From the NCBI RefSeq assembly GCF_009208565.1, contig NZ_WFLK01000013.1, positions 1 to 64,000 on the forward strand: a DNA stretch of 64,000 nt, in the 5' to 3' direction. The position numbers were made by a program, and so were the translations under genes. Below the pieces are notes generated by a model, which was not told the DNA's origin, made no database searches, and was given only the letters and a program-made list of their open reading frames with translations. The stretch is from Janthinobacterium aquaticum. Lineage in GTDB: Bacteria; Pseudomonadota; Gammaproteobacteria; Burkholderiales; Burkholderiaceae_D. This document shows, piece after piece, positions 1 to 7,552 of the stretch (position 1 is the stretch's first letter; each line of letters starts with the position of its first letter).

Positions 1-78
1 GAACAGGACCGTGAAACAACTTTGCGCCGATGATAGTGCTGCAACCAGTGTGAAAGTAGGTTATTGTCAGGCTTGTTA
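1..78 (+). rRNA. rrf: 5S ribosomal RNA, 3' part (5' end outside window)
   Basis: The first ~78 bases match, from memory, the 3' two thirds of a betaproteobacterial 5S rRNA: the conserved GAACAGGACCGTGAAAC stretch, then GCGCCGATGATAGTGCTG and GTGTGAAAGTAGGT. It is followed at once by an intrinsic terminator, as expected for the last gene of an rRNA operon. The 5' third and the rest of the operon lie upstream of the window. The exact 3' end is approximate. Confidence 0.9.
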
Positions 79-90
79 TTCGTAGTAGAG

Positions 91-124
91 AAAAACCCGA
101 TCAGAAATGGTCGGGTTTTTTTTC
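91..124 (+). terminator. Intrinsic terminator of the rRNA operon
   Basis: Arms AAAAACCCGA (91-100) and TCGGGTTTTT (111-120) form a hairpin, and the T-run continues to about 123. It sits about 13 bases after the 5S rRNA end. Confidence 0.9.
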
Positions 125-174
125 GTCTTAGGTTTGGCAACCTTTTAGTAGCAACCGTAAGCGTCGTGCCACCG

Positions 175-288
175 CCGTCTATCTTGAGGTAGCCTGCTGG
201 GCACACGCCCGCGTATGCAGCACGACCATCGCCGCTGATCGAAGTGCTGCGCCGGATCGCCGAGCTGTATCTGATGAAGCAGAAATTC
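175..288 (+). pseudogene. Relic of an IS66 TnpC transposase (internal fragment)
   Basis: Read on the + strand, one frame gives ACWAHAR and a shifted frame gives VLRRIAELY. Both occur in the same order in the TnpC of the fuller IS66 copy further along (CWAHARRKF... ALRRIAELY), so this is a short, frameshifted TnpC fragment. No start, stop or element end is recognisable. It lies between the rRNA terminator and the restriction-modification genes, so the position behind the rRNA operon has received insertions more than once. Confidence 0.7.
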
Positions 289-379
289 ATGAAAAGCCGC
301 CGGATTAGTGCAAGTCAGTGCTGCAGACAGATGCACGTCCCTTACTCAATGACCTGTAGCGCTGATTGCAGAAGTACAT

Positions 380-396
380 ATTTTAATGAATAAAAT
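380..396. promoter_or_regulatory. AT-rich palindrome upstream of the HTH gene (candidate operator)
   Basis: ATTTTA (380-385), five bases, TAAAAT (391-396) make a dyad 25-58 bases upstream of the possible starts of the HTH gene. Small HTH regulators of restriction-modification systems often bind dyads just upstream of their own gene. That this site is bound is inference, and in AT-rich DNA such a short dyad could arise by chance. Confidence 0.3.
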
Positions 397-437
397 TAAC
401 TATTGTGCGTGTTCAGCTTAATCTATATGATGGCACG

Positions 438-710
438 ATGAACTATGAGGAATTTCGTCGACAGTTGGGCAAGGCCGGATTGACCGTTAGCGCATTTGCC
501 GAAATGATCAACATGAACAAAGTTTCCCTGTCTAATTACAGGAATAAAAACGTACCATCGCATTTGGCTATTATTGCCACGCTACTCGGAGCTATGGCAG
601 ATGGGCAAACTGATTTTCGCAATGTTCTTTCAAATGCCGACATCGAGCGCAAGAAGCCGCGCGGTGCAGGCTTTGAAAAGTGTGTCGACGTAAAAGACAT
701 TGGTAACTGA
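438..710 (+). CDS. Small HTH (XRE/Cro-like) regulator of the restriction-modification locus
   Basis: Protein of about 90 residues. The segment FRRQLGKAGLTVSAFAEM followed by VSLSNYRNKNVPSH reads as a helix-turn-helix of the Cro/C1 type, with little else except a charged tail (ERKKPRG). The start is uncertain: ATG 438 is preferred because the HTH follows it directly, but a GTG at 405 is in frame and neither has a clear ribosome binding site. The gene ends 7 bases before the likely methyltransferase start, so the two are probably co-transcribed. By position it may be a C-protein-like controller that times methylase and nuclease expression (inference). Base composition is AT-richer than the housekeeping genes of the window, which fits horizontal transfer. 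Confidence 0.7.
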   Translation: MNYEEFRRQLGKAGLTVSAFAEMINMNKVSLSNYRNKNVPSHLAIIATLLGAMADGQTDFRNVLSNADIERKKPRGAGFEKCVDVKDIGN

Positions 711-717
711 TAAAACT

Positions 718-1734
718 ATGGATAAACGTAATATGGAATATAAAGTGCATGCGGGCGCTTGTGAATTCTCATGCGATACTGCCGATGCGAAAAGATACCA
801 GAATTTATTCGGCAGTAATTCAATAGAAGCCAAAAAAACTGATATTAATGTCATGAAAACTAATATTGAAGAAGTTGGAAACTCAGAGAGAGTTTCATCA
901 CCTATCATGCGGCTTTTTAACGGCGACTGCTTAAAGGTTTTAACAAAAATTCCTAAGAATTCGGTTGATCTTATTGTCACCTCACCCCCCTATGCCGATC
1001 AAAGAAAAAGTACTTATGGAGGGGTACATGCCGACGATTATGTTCAATGGTTCCTCCCCATCGCTGATCAACTCCACAAAGTTTTAAAACCTACTGGATC
1101 ATTTATCCTAAATATCAAAGAGCGAGTAGTTGACGGTGAACGTCACACTTACGTAATGGAACTTATTATTGCAATGCGTAAGCTTGGTTGGTTTTATACT
1201 GAGGAATATATTTGGCATAAGCGAAATAGCTATCCTGGTAAATGGCCGAATCGTTTCCGTGATGCGTGGGAGCGATGCATTCATTTCACTAAGCAAAAGA
1301 AATTTGCAATGTATCAAGATGCTGTTATGGTTCCAATGGGTGATTGGAAAAATTCACGCTTGAAAACGTTAAGCGAAACTGATCGAGTTCGCGACGAATC
1401 TAAAGTTGGAAGTGGATTTGGAAAAAAAATCGAAAATTGGGTTGGGCGGGACTTGGCATATCCCGCAAATGTATTACATTTGGCAACTGAATGCGGAAAT
1501 AAACGACACAGCGCAGCATTTCCTTCTAGTTTGCCGGAATGGTTTATAAAACTTTTTTCTGCTCCTGGCGATGTAATTTTGGATCCATTCTCGGGTTCTG
1601 GAACAACTATGCGAGTGGCTAATAAGCTGGGTAGGCACGGTTTGGGTATTGAACTCTCTGAAGAATATTGTGAGCTTACTGCGAAGGAGTTAGGGTTGAT
1701 TAAGCGTGGTAAAGGAATCTATGAGGCCACTTAA
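718..1734 (+). CDS. Type II DNA methyltransferase, beta class (probably N4-cytosine)
   Basis: Modification enzyme that transfers a methyl group from S-adenosylmethionine to DNA. With ATG 718 it has 338 residues. The catalytic motif IV TSPPY lies at about residues 88-92 and the AdoMet-binding motif I DPFSGSGTT near the C-terminus at about 289-297; this circularly permuted order is that of beta-class amino-methyltransferases. An S-P-P-Y motif is more usual for N4-cytosine than for N6-adenine enzymes (family knowledge). The conserved core starts near MRLFNGDC, so the first ~60 residues are a variable extension and the start is uncertain (TTG 700, ATG 718 or ATG 733; none has a strong ribosome binding site). 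It overlaps the next gene by 14 bases, and the partner is a restriction endonuclease, so the pair is a type II system. AT-rich codon use marks it as acquired. Confidence 0.9.
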   Translation: MDKRNMEYKVHAGACEFSCDTADAKRYQNLFGSNSIEAKKTDINVMKTNIEEVGNSERVSSPIMRLFNGDCLKVLTKIPKNSVDLIVTSPPYADQRKSTYGGVHADDYVQWFLPIADQLHKVLKPTGSFILNIKERVVDGERHTYVMELIIAMRKLGWFYTEEYIWHKRNSYPGKWPNRFRDAWERCIHFTKQKKFAMYQDAVMVPMGDWKNSRLKTLSETDRVRDESKVGSGFGKKIENWVGRDLAYPANVLHLATECGNKRHSAAFPSSLPEWFIKLFSAPGDVILDPFSGSGTTMRVANKLGRHGLGIELSEEYCELTAKELGLIKRGKGIYEAT

Positions 1735-2464
1735 TCTGCAGAGTGTTTTTGACTTTATCTACGCTCAAATTGGCCCTCAGTTCCATGCGAAAAAAATAGC
1801 GAAAATCCGAAACCTTACGTTAGATGATGTTATCAAACGCAAAAATCCCTATCTCTTTCGTGCTAAAAGTACTAATAGTGCGCACGATTTTATTAAATCG
1901 GTGCTGGACGCTACGGTGTCAAGCGGAGAAGAAACAACCTTTGGTAACTTCCTTGAGAACGTAGCAATATTTGTATGTGAGAAAGTTTACGATGGTCGTA
2001 AGTCTGGTGTAGTGGGACTTGACTTAGAATTTGAGGATAACGGTTCTAAATATTTGATAAGTATTAAAAGTGGCCCAAACTGGGGAAATTCCGGTCAGAT
2101 AAAAAATTTAGTAAATAATTTTAATACTGCCAAAAAGACCCTTGCTACTTCTGGTGGGGCTGCAAACATGAATATTATTTGCGTTGAAGCGTGCTGCTAC
2201 GGAATTGATAATGTACCACATAAAGGTACTCATTTGAAGCTTTGTGGTCAAAGCTTTTGGGAGCTAATTTCCGGCGGGAGAGAATCATTATATAAAGATA
2301 TTATTGAACCACTAGGCCATATGGCCAAAGAACGGAATGATGAAATTGAATTACTGTGTAGTGAAAAATTAAACATTTTTACCGCGGCATTTGTTGAGCG
2401 TTTTTGTGACGCAGGTATAATTAATTGGGATCGATTAATTCGCTTCAATTCGGGGAAGAAATGA
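1721..2464 (+). CDS. PmeII-like type II restriction endonuclease
   Basis: Protein of 247 residues. It resembles, from memory, the PmeII family of type II endonucleases: an N-terminal RKNPYLF-like segment, a central GLDLEFED...SIKSGPNWGNS, and a CCYG / KLCGQ.FWE region. A PD-(D/E)xK-type active site can be proposed from E79, D101/E103 and K116. ATG 1721 was chosen because AAAGGA lies 6-7 bases upstream; an in-frame start at 1706 has no such support. The gene overlaps the methyltransferase by 14 bases, so translation is probably coupled. It would cleave unmodified DNA at the site protected by the neighbouring enzyme; the recognition sequence cannot be read from the protein. The frame is full length with no visible damage, so the system is likely active or recently so. 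Confidence 0.8.
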   Translation: MRPLNLQSVFDFIYAQIGPQFHAKKIAKIRNLTLDDVIKRKNPYLFRAKSTNSAHDFIKSVLDATVSSGEETTFGNFLENVAIFVCEKVYDGRKSGVVGLDLEFEDNGSKYLISIKSGPNWGNSGQIKNLVNNFNTAKKTLATSGGAANMNIICVEACCYGIDNVPHKGTHLKLCGQSFWELISGGRESLYKDIIEPLGHMAKERNDEIELLCSEKLNIFTAAFVERFCDAGIINWDRLIRFNSGKK

Positions 2465-2495
2465 TGATGCCTTATCCGAATCGAAGCGATGGCAA

Positions 2496-2741
2496 TTAAG
2501 CCTGATTCACGATGGGCGTCGTACGTACGGCTGGAATCCCTCCGCCGGAGATGGCAGTGGTGATATTGCCATCGTTGGAGGGCGTAATCTGAACGTCGAT
2601 TCTGAGCCCCACTACAGCGTGATGATCGCAGATGTATGCCTCGGTATTTGGTGCCCAGATTGCAGAGGTATCTGTGCGACGTAATCTCACGCCAAAGTGG
2701 TTATTAGCAGGATTTTGGCATCCCGTGATAATGCATGACAT
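2496..2741 (-). CDS. Small Cys/His protein beside the restriction-modification genes, unknown function
   Basis: Protein of 81 residues, convergent with the endonuclease gene (31-base gap). The start is well supported: on the - strand AAAGGAAGG lies about 9 bases before the ATG. It carries C3-x4-C8 and C38-x2-H41, which could bind one zinc ion, and a motif AIWAPNTEAYICDHHA between the two halves. The C-terminal half is rich in Gly, Thr and Ile and ends without a membrane segment or signal peptide. I recall similar short hypothetical proteins in bacterial genomes but cannot assign a family or function. It may belong to the mobile module (a controller, an accessory defence factor, or a passenger); this is inference from position only. 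Confidence 0.65.
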   Translation of the reverse strand: MSCIITGCQNPANNHFGVRLRRTDTSAIWAPNTEAYICDHHAVVGLRIDVQITPSNDGNITTAISGGGIPAVRTTPIVNQA

Positions 2742-2770
2742 TTTTAGCTTCCTTCCTTTGATGGGGTGGG

Positions 2771-2790
2771 ACGACGGATTTTTCCGTCGT
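2771..2790. repeat. Perfect hairpin, 8-bp stem with TTTT loop
   Basis: ACGACGGA (2771-2778), TTTT, TCCGTCGT (2783-2790). It lies 30-49 bases upstream of the start of the leftward Cys/His protein gene, so it could be an operator or an element in that gene's 5' leader. There is no T-run directly after the stem on either strand, so it does not look like a normal terminator. Confidence 0.6.
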
Positions 2791-2862
2791 TCATACCTAT
2801 GCTACTTTATTTCTTGCTGGAAATAAAGTTTAAAGTGGTATATCGTCAATGAGTGTAGTGGG

Positions 2863-2899
2863 CCGTCTGTTGGGAAATTTTTTCATGTAGACGGTTTTT
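2863..2899 (+). terminator. Possible intrinsic terminator with long loop
   Basis: CCGTCT (2863-2868) and AGACGG (2889-2894) can pair over a 20-base loop and are followed by TTTTTCTTTT. The loop is long, and no + strand gene reads directly into it, so function is uncertain. Confidence 0.4.
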
Positions 2900-3133
2900 C
2901 TTTTGTCAATGGAAGCTACCATATATCATGAAAAAAATGGGCGCCACATCGGGGCGTAACTAATGCTTTCATTCGTACTTTGAGTATTTCTCCGTGTCAC
3001 TACCAACGTATGCTACTTGGCCAATGCGCCTCATCCTGCGGGCGTGTTGTTCAGCTTGATCTAGTTAGACCATCTTGCGGAGTCGACACCGATTTACCAT
3101 ATGGAATCATGAAATTTACTTATCATTTAAAGG

Positions 3134-3436
3134 TCATCGCCAATGCTCAGGAATCGTCAGTCCGAGTACTCGAGATGTGTTTTCAAGTGCTGCAATGATT
3201 TCAAGATGTCTGATCTTATTATAGGCTCCCCCAGAGTCCCGTTGGGCTAGAACGCTTTTCAACTCAGTAAGATCATATAAGCCCAAAGCGTAGAGATTTC
3301 TCCAACTCAACACGCCAAACAAATTGTATATTACTTCGTTACTATCTCTATCACTAGCCAATCGTTTCGGCCCTGATAGTTTAGCTAATCCCTTTTCGGC
3401 CTCTTTTTTCGTTTCAAAAGTGTATAAATGTTGCAA
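3134..3436 (-). CDS. Hypothetical protein of 100 residues
   Basis: Open frame starting at TTG 3436 with AGGG about 8 bases upstream on the - strand. The protein is soluble-looking, begins MQHLYTFETKKEAEKGLAKL (charged, probably helical) and contains VLSWRNLYALGLYDLTELKS. No family recognised. It sits between the restriction-modification genes and the IS3-family element in AT-rich DNA, so it may be part of the acquired segment. Doubts: non-ATG start, isolated position, no signature domain. In its favour: a full-length, non-repetitive, plausible protein sequence and no competing gene on the other strand. Confidence 0.45.
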   Translation of the reverse strand: MQHLYTFETKKEAEKGLAKLSGPKRLASDRDSNEVIYNLFGVLSWRNLYALGLYDLTELKSVLAQRDSGGAYNKIRHLEIIAALENTSRVLGLTIPEHWR

Positions 3437-3530
3437 TAGAGCACCCTATTTTTATGGTTAGTTCGATGACCTAGCATGAAAAAAATATCTTCCGCCAAAA
3501 CACATGGTCAGAATAGTGCACGTCAAAACT

Positions 3531-3902
3531 CTAAGCTGTCAACAGTGGGGGGCAAGTAATTTCGGACACAAATCTAGGTTCCCGTGCTGCCATTTGCCGT
3601 TCGTAGACGGCGGGTGGCAGATTGCTCAATGGTGAATTGAGACGCTTGCAGTTGTAGAAACCGACGATATAGTCGGTGATCTCGGCTTTTGCTTCGGCAT
3701 GGCCGGCATACTGTCGTTGCCAGACACGTTCAATTTTCAAGTTCAGCAAGAAGCATTTAGCCACTGAGTATCCCAACAATTTCCTTTGCGTCTCATGCTG
3801 CAAACGAAGCCGTGCCGCTCAAGCGTCTCTTGGTACAGCGCGCTGGCATATTGACTGTCGCGATCCGAATGGACGATCAATCCTGGGGCTGCCTGTCGCT
3901 GT
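3531..3902 (-). pseudogene. IS3-family transposase OrfB, 3' half (frameshifted, cut by IS66)
   Basis: Read on the - strand from 3902, this gives RQAAPGLIVHSDRDSQYAS... CSMRRKGNCWD, the part of the IS3-family DDE domain around the second aspartate (HSDR.SQYAS) and the GNCWD motif. A one-base deletion near 3770 then shifts the frame, which continues as VAKCFLLNLKIERVWQ ... DYIVGFYNCKRLNSPL. The 5' half of the gene lies on the other side of the IS66 insertion (6296-6834). The gene is therefore broken at least twice and cannot give an active integrase. Known for the family: OrfB, or an OrfAB fusion, catalyses transposition. Confidence 0.9.
3895..3902 (+). repeat. Target-site duplication of IS66, left copy
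   Basis: GTCGCTGT directly precedes the left end of the IS66 element; the same eight bases follow its right end. Eight-base duplications are the IS66-family hallmark. Confidence 0.95.
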
Positions 3903-3926
3903 GTAAGCGTCAAGCCAGCGCCGTCT
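3903..3926 (+). repeat. IS66 left terminal inverted repeat
   Basis: Begins GTAAGCGTCAAGCCAGCGCC. It matches the inverted right end in 9 of 9 outer bases and in most of the inner CCA.CGCCGTCT block. Confidence 0.9.
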
Positions 3927-3985
3927 TGAACCTGGCAATGAATTAGAAGATGATGGCATCACCCCGCTGGGAAGCGGCGTGTTGT

Positions 3986-5472
3986 TTAAGCCGAAGGAAG
4001 CTGCGCGGCGCAGTTCCAGGGCAGGAAGTCGTCGACCCGGTTGACCGGATGATCGGCGATGTTGGCCAGCACATGGCGCAGCCAGGCCTCGGGGTCAACA
4101 CCGTTGAACTTGGCAGTGCCGATCAGCGAGTAGATGGCAACGCCACGCAGGGCGCGCTCGGCGGCCGAGTTGTCGATCTCGATGATGCCGTTGTCGCAGT
4201 AGCGCAGCAACGCCGGCCACAGATTGAGCGCGTACTGGATCGCCGCCGCCGTATCCGATTTGCGCGACAGTCTTTCAAGCGTGGCGCGTAGCCAGCTGCC
4301 GAAATCGTCGAGCAATGCTTGTGATCGTTGCTGGCGCACCTGCTGTCGTTCATGCGGCGGTTTGCCGCGTAGCTCGGCCTCGATCACATACAGCTCGGCG
4401 ATCCGGCGCAGGGCCTCGGTCGTGATGGCCGATGGCCTGGCTACATGCAGATCGTGGAACTTGCGGCGCGCATGCGCCCAGCACGCAGCTTCCTGTATGG
4501 TGCCATTGACGTAAAGTGCATTGAATCCGGCATACGCATCAGCCTGCAGCACGCCCTTGAAGCTGGCCAGATGGGTTTGCGGATGGATGCCTTTGCGGTC
4601 CGGCGTGTAGGCAAACCAGACCGCTGCCGGGGTGGTGTCGCCGCAAGCGCTATCGTCACGCACGTAGGTCCACAGCCGTGCTGTTTTCGTCTTGCCATTG
4701 CCCGGCGCCAGCACCGGAATTGGTGTGTGTCGTCGGCGTGCAGCTTGGTGCCAGCGAGCACATGGCGCCGAATCGCCTCCACCAGCGGGCGCAACAAGGC
4801 GCTGGCGGCGCCAACCCAGTTCGCCAGCAGCGCACGCTCCAGTTCAACGCCTTCGCGGGCATAGATCACCGACTGCCGGTACAGCGGGAGATGGTCGGCA
4901 AATTTGGCTACCAGCACATGTGCCAGCAAGCCCGGCCCGGCGCTGCCACGTGCAATCGGTCGGCTTGGCGCAGGCGCTTGCACGATGGTGTCGCAGCACT
5001 TGCAGGCCAGTTTCGGACGCACATGACGGATCACGCGGAAGCTGCCTGGTATCCATTCGAGTTGCTCTGCAACGTCCTCGCCCAAATGGTGCAGACCACC
5101 GCCGCAAGCGGGGCAAGCTTCGCCTGGTGGCGCATACATCTTTTCGTCTCGCGGCAAGTGGTCCGGCAACGGACGGCGCACCGATTTCTTGCGTGGCGCC
5201 TGGTCCGCCGCTGGCATCTCGCGCGCCGCTTCGCCTTCGTCAGCCTGCAGGTCTTCCAGCTGCAATTCCAGTTGCTCAATCTGGTGGTCAAGCTTCTCCG
5301 ACTTGCGGCCGAACTGCATGCGCCGCAATTTGGCAATCTGCAGCTTGAGATGCTCGATCTCGACGACGCGCGTGTTGAGCTGCTCGGTTAGACCGGCGAC
5401 GATGTGCTGCTGCGCGAGCAGCAATGCCTTCAGGGCATCGATATCGTTGGGCAGGTCGGCGAGGTTGAGCAT
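3986..5472 (-). pseudogene. tnpC: IS66 transposase TnpC, split by a dinucleotide frameshift
   Basis: DDE-type transposase of IS66. The N-terminal part (5472 leftward) has an AEQ-like coiled coil (IAKLRRMQFGRKSEKL), a zinc-ribbon CPACGGGLHHLGED...CKCC and the core up to GTKLHADDT. Directly after HADDT the frame changes; the other frame continues [20 protein letters not shown] ... [10 protein letters not shown] ... [13 protein letters not shown], the expected C-terminal half, to the stop at 3986. The shift falls in (GT)4 at 4723-4730, where one GT unit too many explains it. Restoring the frame would give about 495 residues, normal for TnpC. Known for the family: TnpA and TnpB are also needed for transposition. 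Confidence 0.92.
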
Positions 5473-5501
5473 GGGCCGAGTTTACGCGAGGGCGCCGACG
5501 T

Positions 5502-5849
5502 TTACAAGGCCGATGATGGTTGCCAGGTGCGCTCCGGGCGCCGCCAGTCGATGCCTTCGAGCAGCATCGACAGCTGTGCCTGCGATAGCAATACCGTGCC
5601 GCTGGTAGCCTGCGGCCAGACGAAGCGGCCGCGTTCAAGCCGCTTGGCCAGCAAACACAGCCCATCACCACTCCACCACAGCACTTTGATCATGTCGCCA
5701 CGCCGGCCACGGAACACGAACACATGGCCGCTGAACGGGTCTTCGTCCAGGGCCGTTTGCACCCTGGCCGCAAGGCCGTTGAAACCAGAGCGCATGTCGG
5801 TCACACCGGCTGCGATCCAGATGCGTGTGCCCGCCGGCAAGCCAATCAC
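5502..5849 (-). CDS. tnpB: IS66 accessory protein TnpB
   Basis: Protein of 115 residues with the typical TnpB sequence: MIGLPAGTRIWIAAGVTDMR at the start, then GHVFVFRGRRGDMIKVLWW and GLCLLAKRLERGRF. Required with TnpA and TnpC for IS66 transposition; its exact activity is not settled. The frame is intact and of normal length. It overlaps tnpA by four bases (ATGA-type coupling) and is followed after 29 bases by the broken tnpC. Confidence 0.93.
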   Translation of the reverse strand: MIGLPAGTRIWIAAGVTDMRSGFNGLAARVQTALDEDPFSGHVFVFRGRRGDMIKVLWWSGDGLCLLAKRLERGRFVWPQATSGTVLLSQAQLSMLLEGIDWRRPERTWQPSSAL

Positions 5850-6223
5850 GGCCGCAGGCTTTGCAAGACGAGCTGGAGCAGCGCGGCGTCAATGCTGGCA
5901 TGCAGACGCACTACAGCATCGCCAATGATGATCTCGATCATGCCGCCCGACTCACCTGGAGGCGGTGCTGGTGGCCGTTTCATAACCGGCTGAACCAATA
6001 CGGGCAACAGCGCTGGCGTGGTCGGCTCGAACAAGCCGGCACGCAACTCGCGGCGCCATTTGAACAGCATATTGGCGTTGATGCCGTTCTGCTGCGCCAG
6101 CTTCGACACCGAGATGCCAGGTGCACAAGCCTCGACAGCGAGGCGCCGTTTGAAGTCAGCAGGATAGTTTGGGCGGCCGGTACGGTTGCCGACCTTTTTA
6201 TCTGTATCCAAAGTGGTTCCCAT
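5846..6223 (-). CDS. tnpA: IS66 accessory protein TnpA (HTH)
   Basis: Protein of about 125 residues. The first half (YPADFKRRLAVEACAPGISV then SKLAQQNGINANMLFKWRRE) is a helix-turn-helix of the transposase-8 type, the second half (GGMIEIIIGDAVVRLHASID) is the conserved IS66 tail. The start is ATG 6223 or the TTG before it. The start codon lies inside a long hairpin (6209-6248), which could hold down translation from read-through RNA. The frame is intact. A second, damaged copy of the same gene lies at 7194-7529 on the opposite strand. Confidence 0.92.
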   Translation of the reverse strand: MGTTLDTDKKVGNRTGRPNYPADFKRRLAVEACAPGISVSKLAQQNGINANMLFKWRRELRAGLFEPTTPALLPVLVQPVMKRPPAPPPGESGGMIEIIIGDAVVRLHASIDAALLQLVLQSLRP

Positions 6224-6248
6224 CAAAAAAGTGATGGGAACTACTTTG
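6209..6248. repeat. 17-bp hairpin over the tnpA start codon
   Basis: CAAAGTGGTTCCCATCA (6209-6225) and TGATGGGAACTACTTTG (6232-6248) pair with one mismatch over a six-base A-rich loop. The start codon of tnpA lies in the stem. Hairpins of this kind in insertion sequences can block translation of transposase from transcripts entering from outside; here that role is inferred. Confidence 0.8.
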
Positions 6249-6271
6249 AAGTATGTGGACTTTTAACGGTA

Positions 6272-6295
6272 GACGGCGGTGGAAAGACGCTTACG
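6272..6295 (-). repeat. IS66 right terminal inverted repeat
   Basis: On the - strand it begins GTAAGCGTCTTTCCACCGCC, pairing with the left end of the element at 3903-3926. Confidence 0.9.
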
Positions 6296-7157
<862 letters not shown>

Positions 7158-7193
7158 CTATCTAGGTGTCCGAGCAAATTAGACCACAGCACC

Positions 7194-7529
7194 ACATACT
7201 CCAAAGTAGTTCTCGTCACTTTTGATGGGGATGACTTTGAATACAGATAAAACTATGTGCAACCGTGTCGGCCGCCCAAACTATCCTGCTGACTTCAAAC
7301 GGCGCCTCGCTGTCGAGGCTTGTGCACCTGGCATCTCGGTGTCGAAGCTGGCCCAGCAGAACGGCATCAACACCGATATGCGGGTCAAATGGCGCCGCGG
7401 ATTGTGTGCCGGCTTGTTCGAACCGACCACGCCGGCACTGCTGCCCGTACTGGTCAAAAGCCGGTTATGAAACGGTCACCAGTACCGCCTCCAGTTGAAC
7501 CTGGCAGCATGATCGAGATCATCATTGGC
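7194..7529 (+). pseudogene. Second, truncated IS66 copy: tnpA remnant
   Basis: It begins inside the IS66 left region (CATACTCCAAAGTAGTTC, comparable to the tnpA leader of the other copy) and carries a tnpA-like frame from about 7222: TDKTMCNRVGRPNYPADFKR... GISVSKLAQQNGI. A small insertion near VLVKSRL ends the frame early; DNA homology continues to GATCATCATTGG at 7529 and then stops abruptly, 24 bases before the dacB stop. It has the opposite orientation to the full IS66 and several base differences from it, so it is an older, separate copy. The terminal repeat and the tnpB and tnpC genes are missing. Confidence 0.85.
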
Positions 7530-7552
7530 CCTCAATGTACGACCCGAGGGCT

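Larger units (their letters stand above)
2742..3133. other. AT-rich gap between two small genes; no gene recognised
   Basis: This stretch of about 390 bases has no convincing reading frame. It contains a perfect hairpin at 2771-2790, a terminator-like hairpin at 2863-2899, and a 15-base stretch at 3049-3063 that matches 14 of 15 bases at 411-425 just before the HTH gene. The left edge must carry the promoter of the leftward Cys/His protein gene. Confidence 0.5.
3903..6295 (-). mobile_element. IS66-family insertion sequence (complete ends, tnpABC, tnpC frameshifted)
   Basis: Element of 2393 bases with tnpA, tnpB and tnpC read leftward. The terminal inverted repeats are clear: both ends start GTAAGCGTC (3903-3911 on +, 6287-6295 on -) and share CCA.CGCCGTCT further in, over about 24 bases. 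It is flanked by a perfect 8-bp duplication, GTCGCTGT. It landed in orfB of the IS3-family element; reading orfB across the removed insertion restores the protein exactly. The insertion is therefore younger than the IS3 copy. TnpC carries a frameshift, so this copy is probably unable to move by itself unless the shift is a sequencing error. Confidence 0.95.

Noticed and set aside
630-980. Open frame of 116 codons opposite the HTH/methyltransferase junction
   Set aside because: Overlaps two well supported genes and has no start signal.
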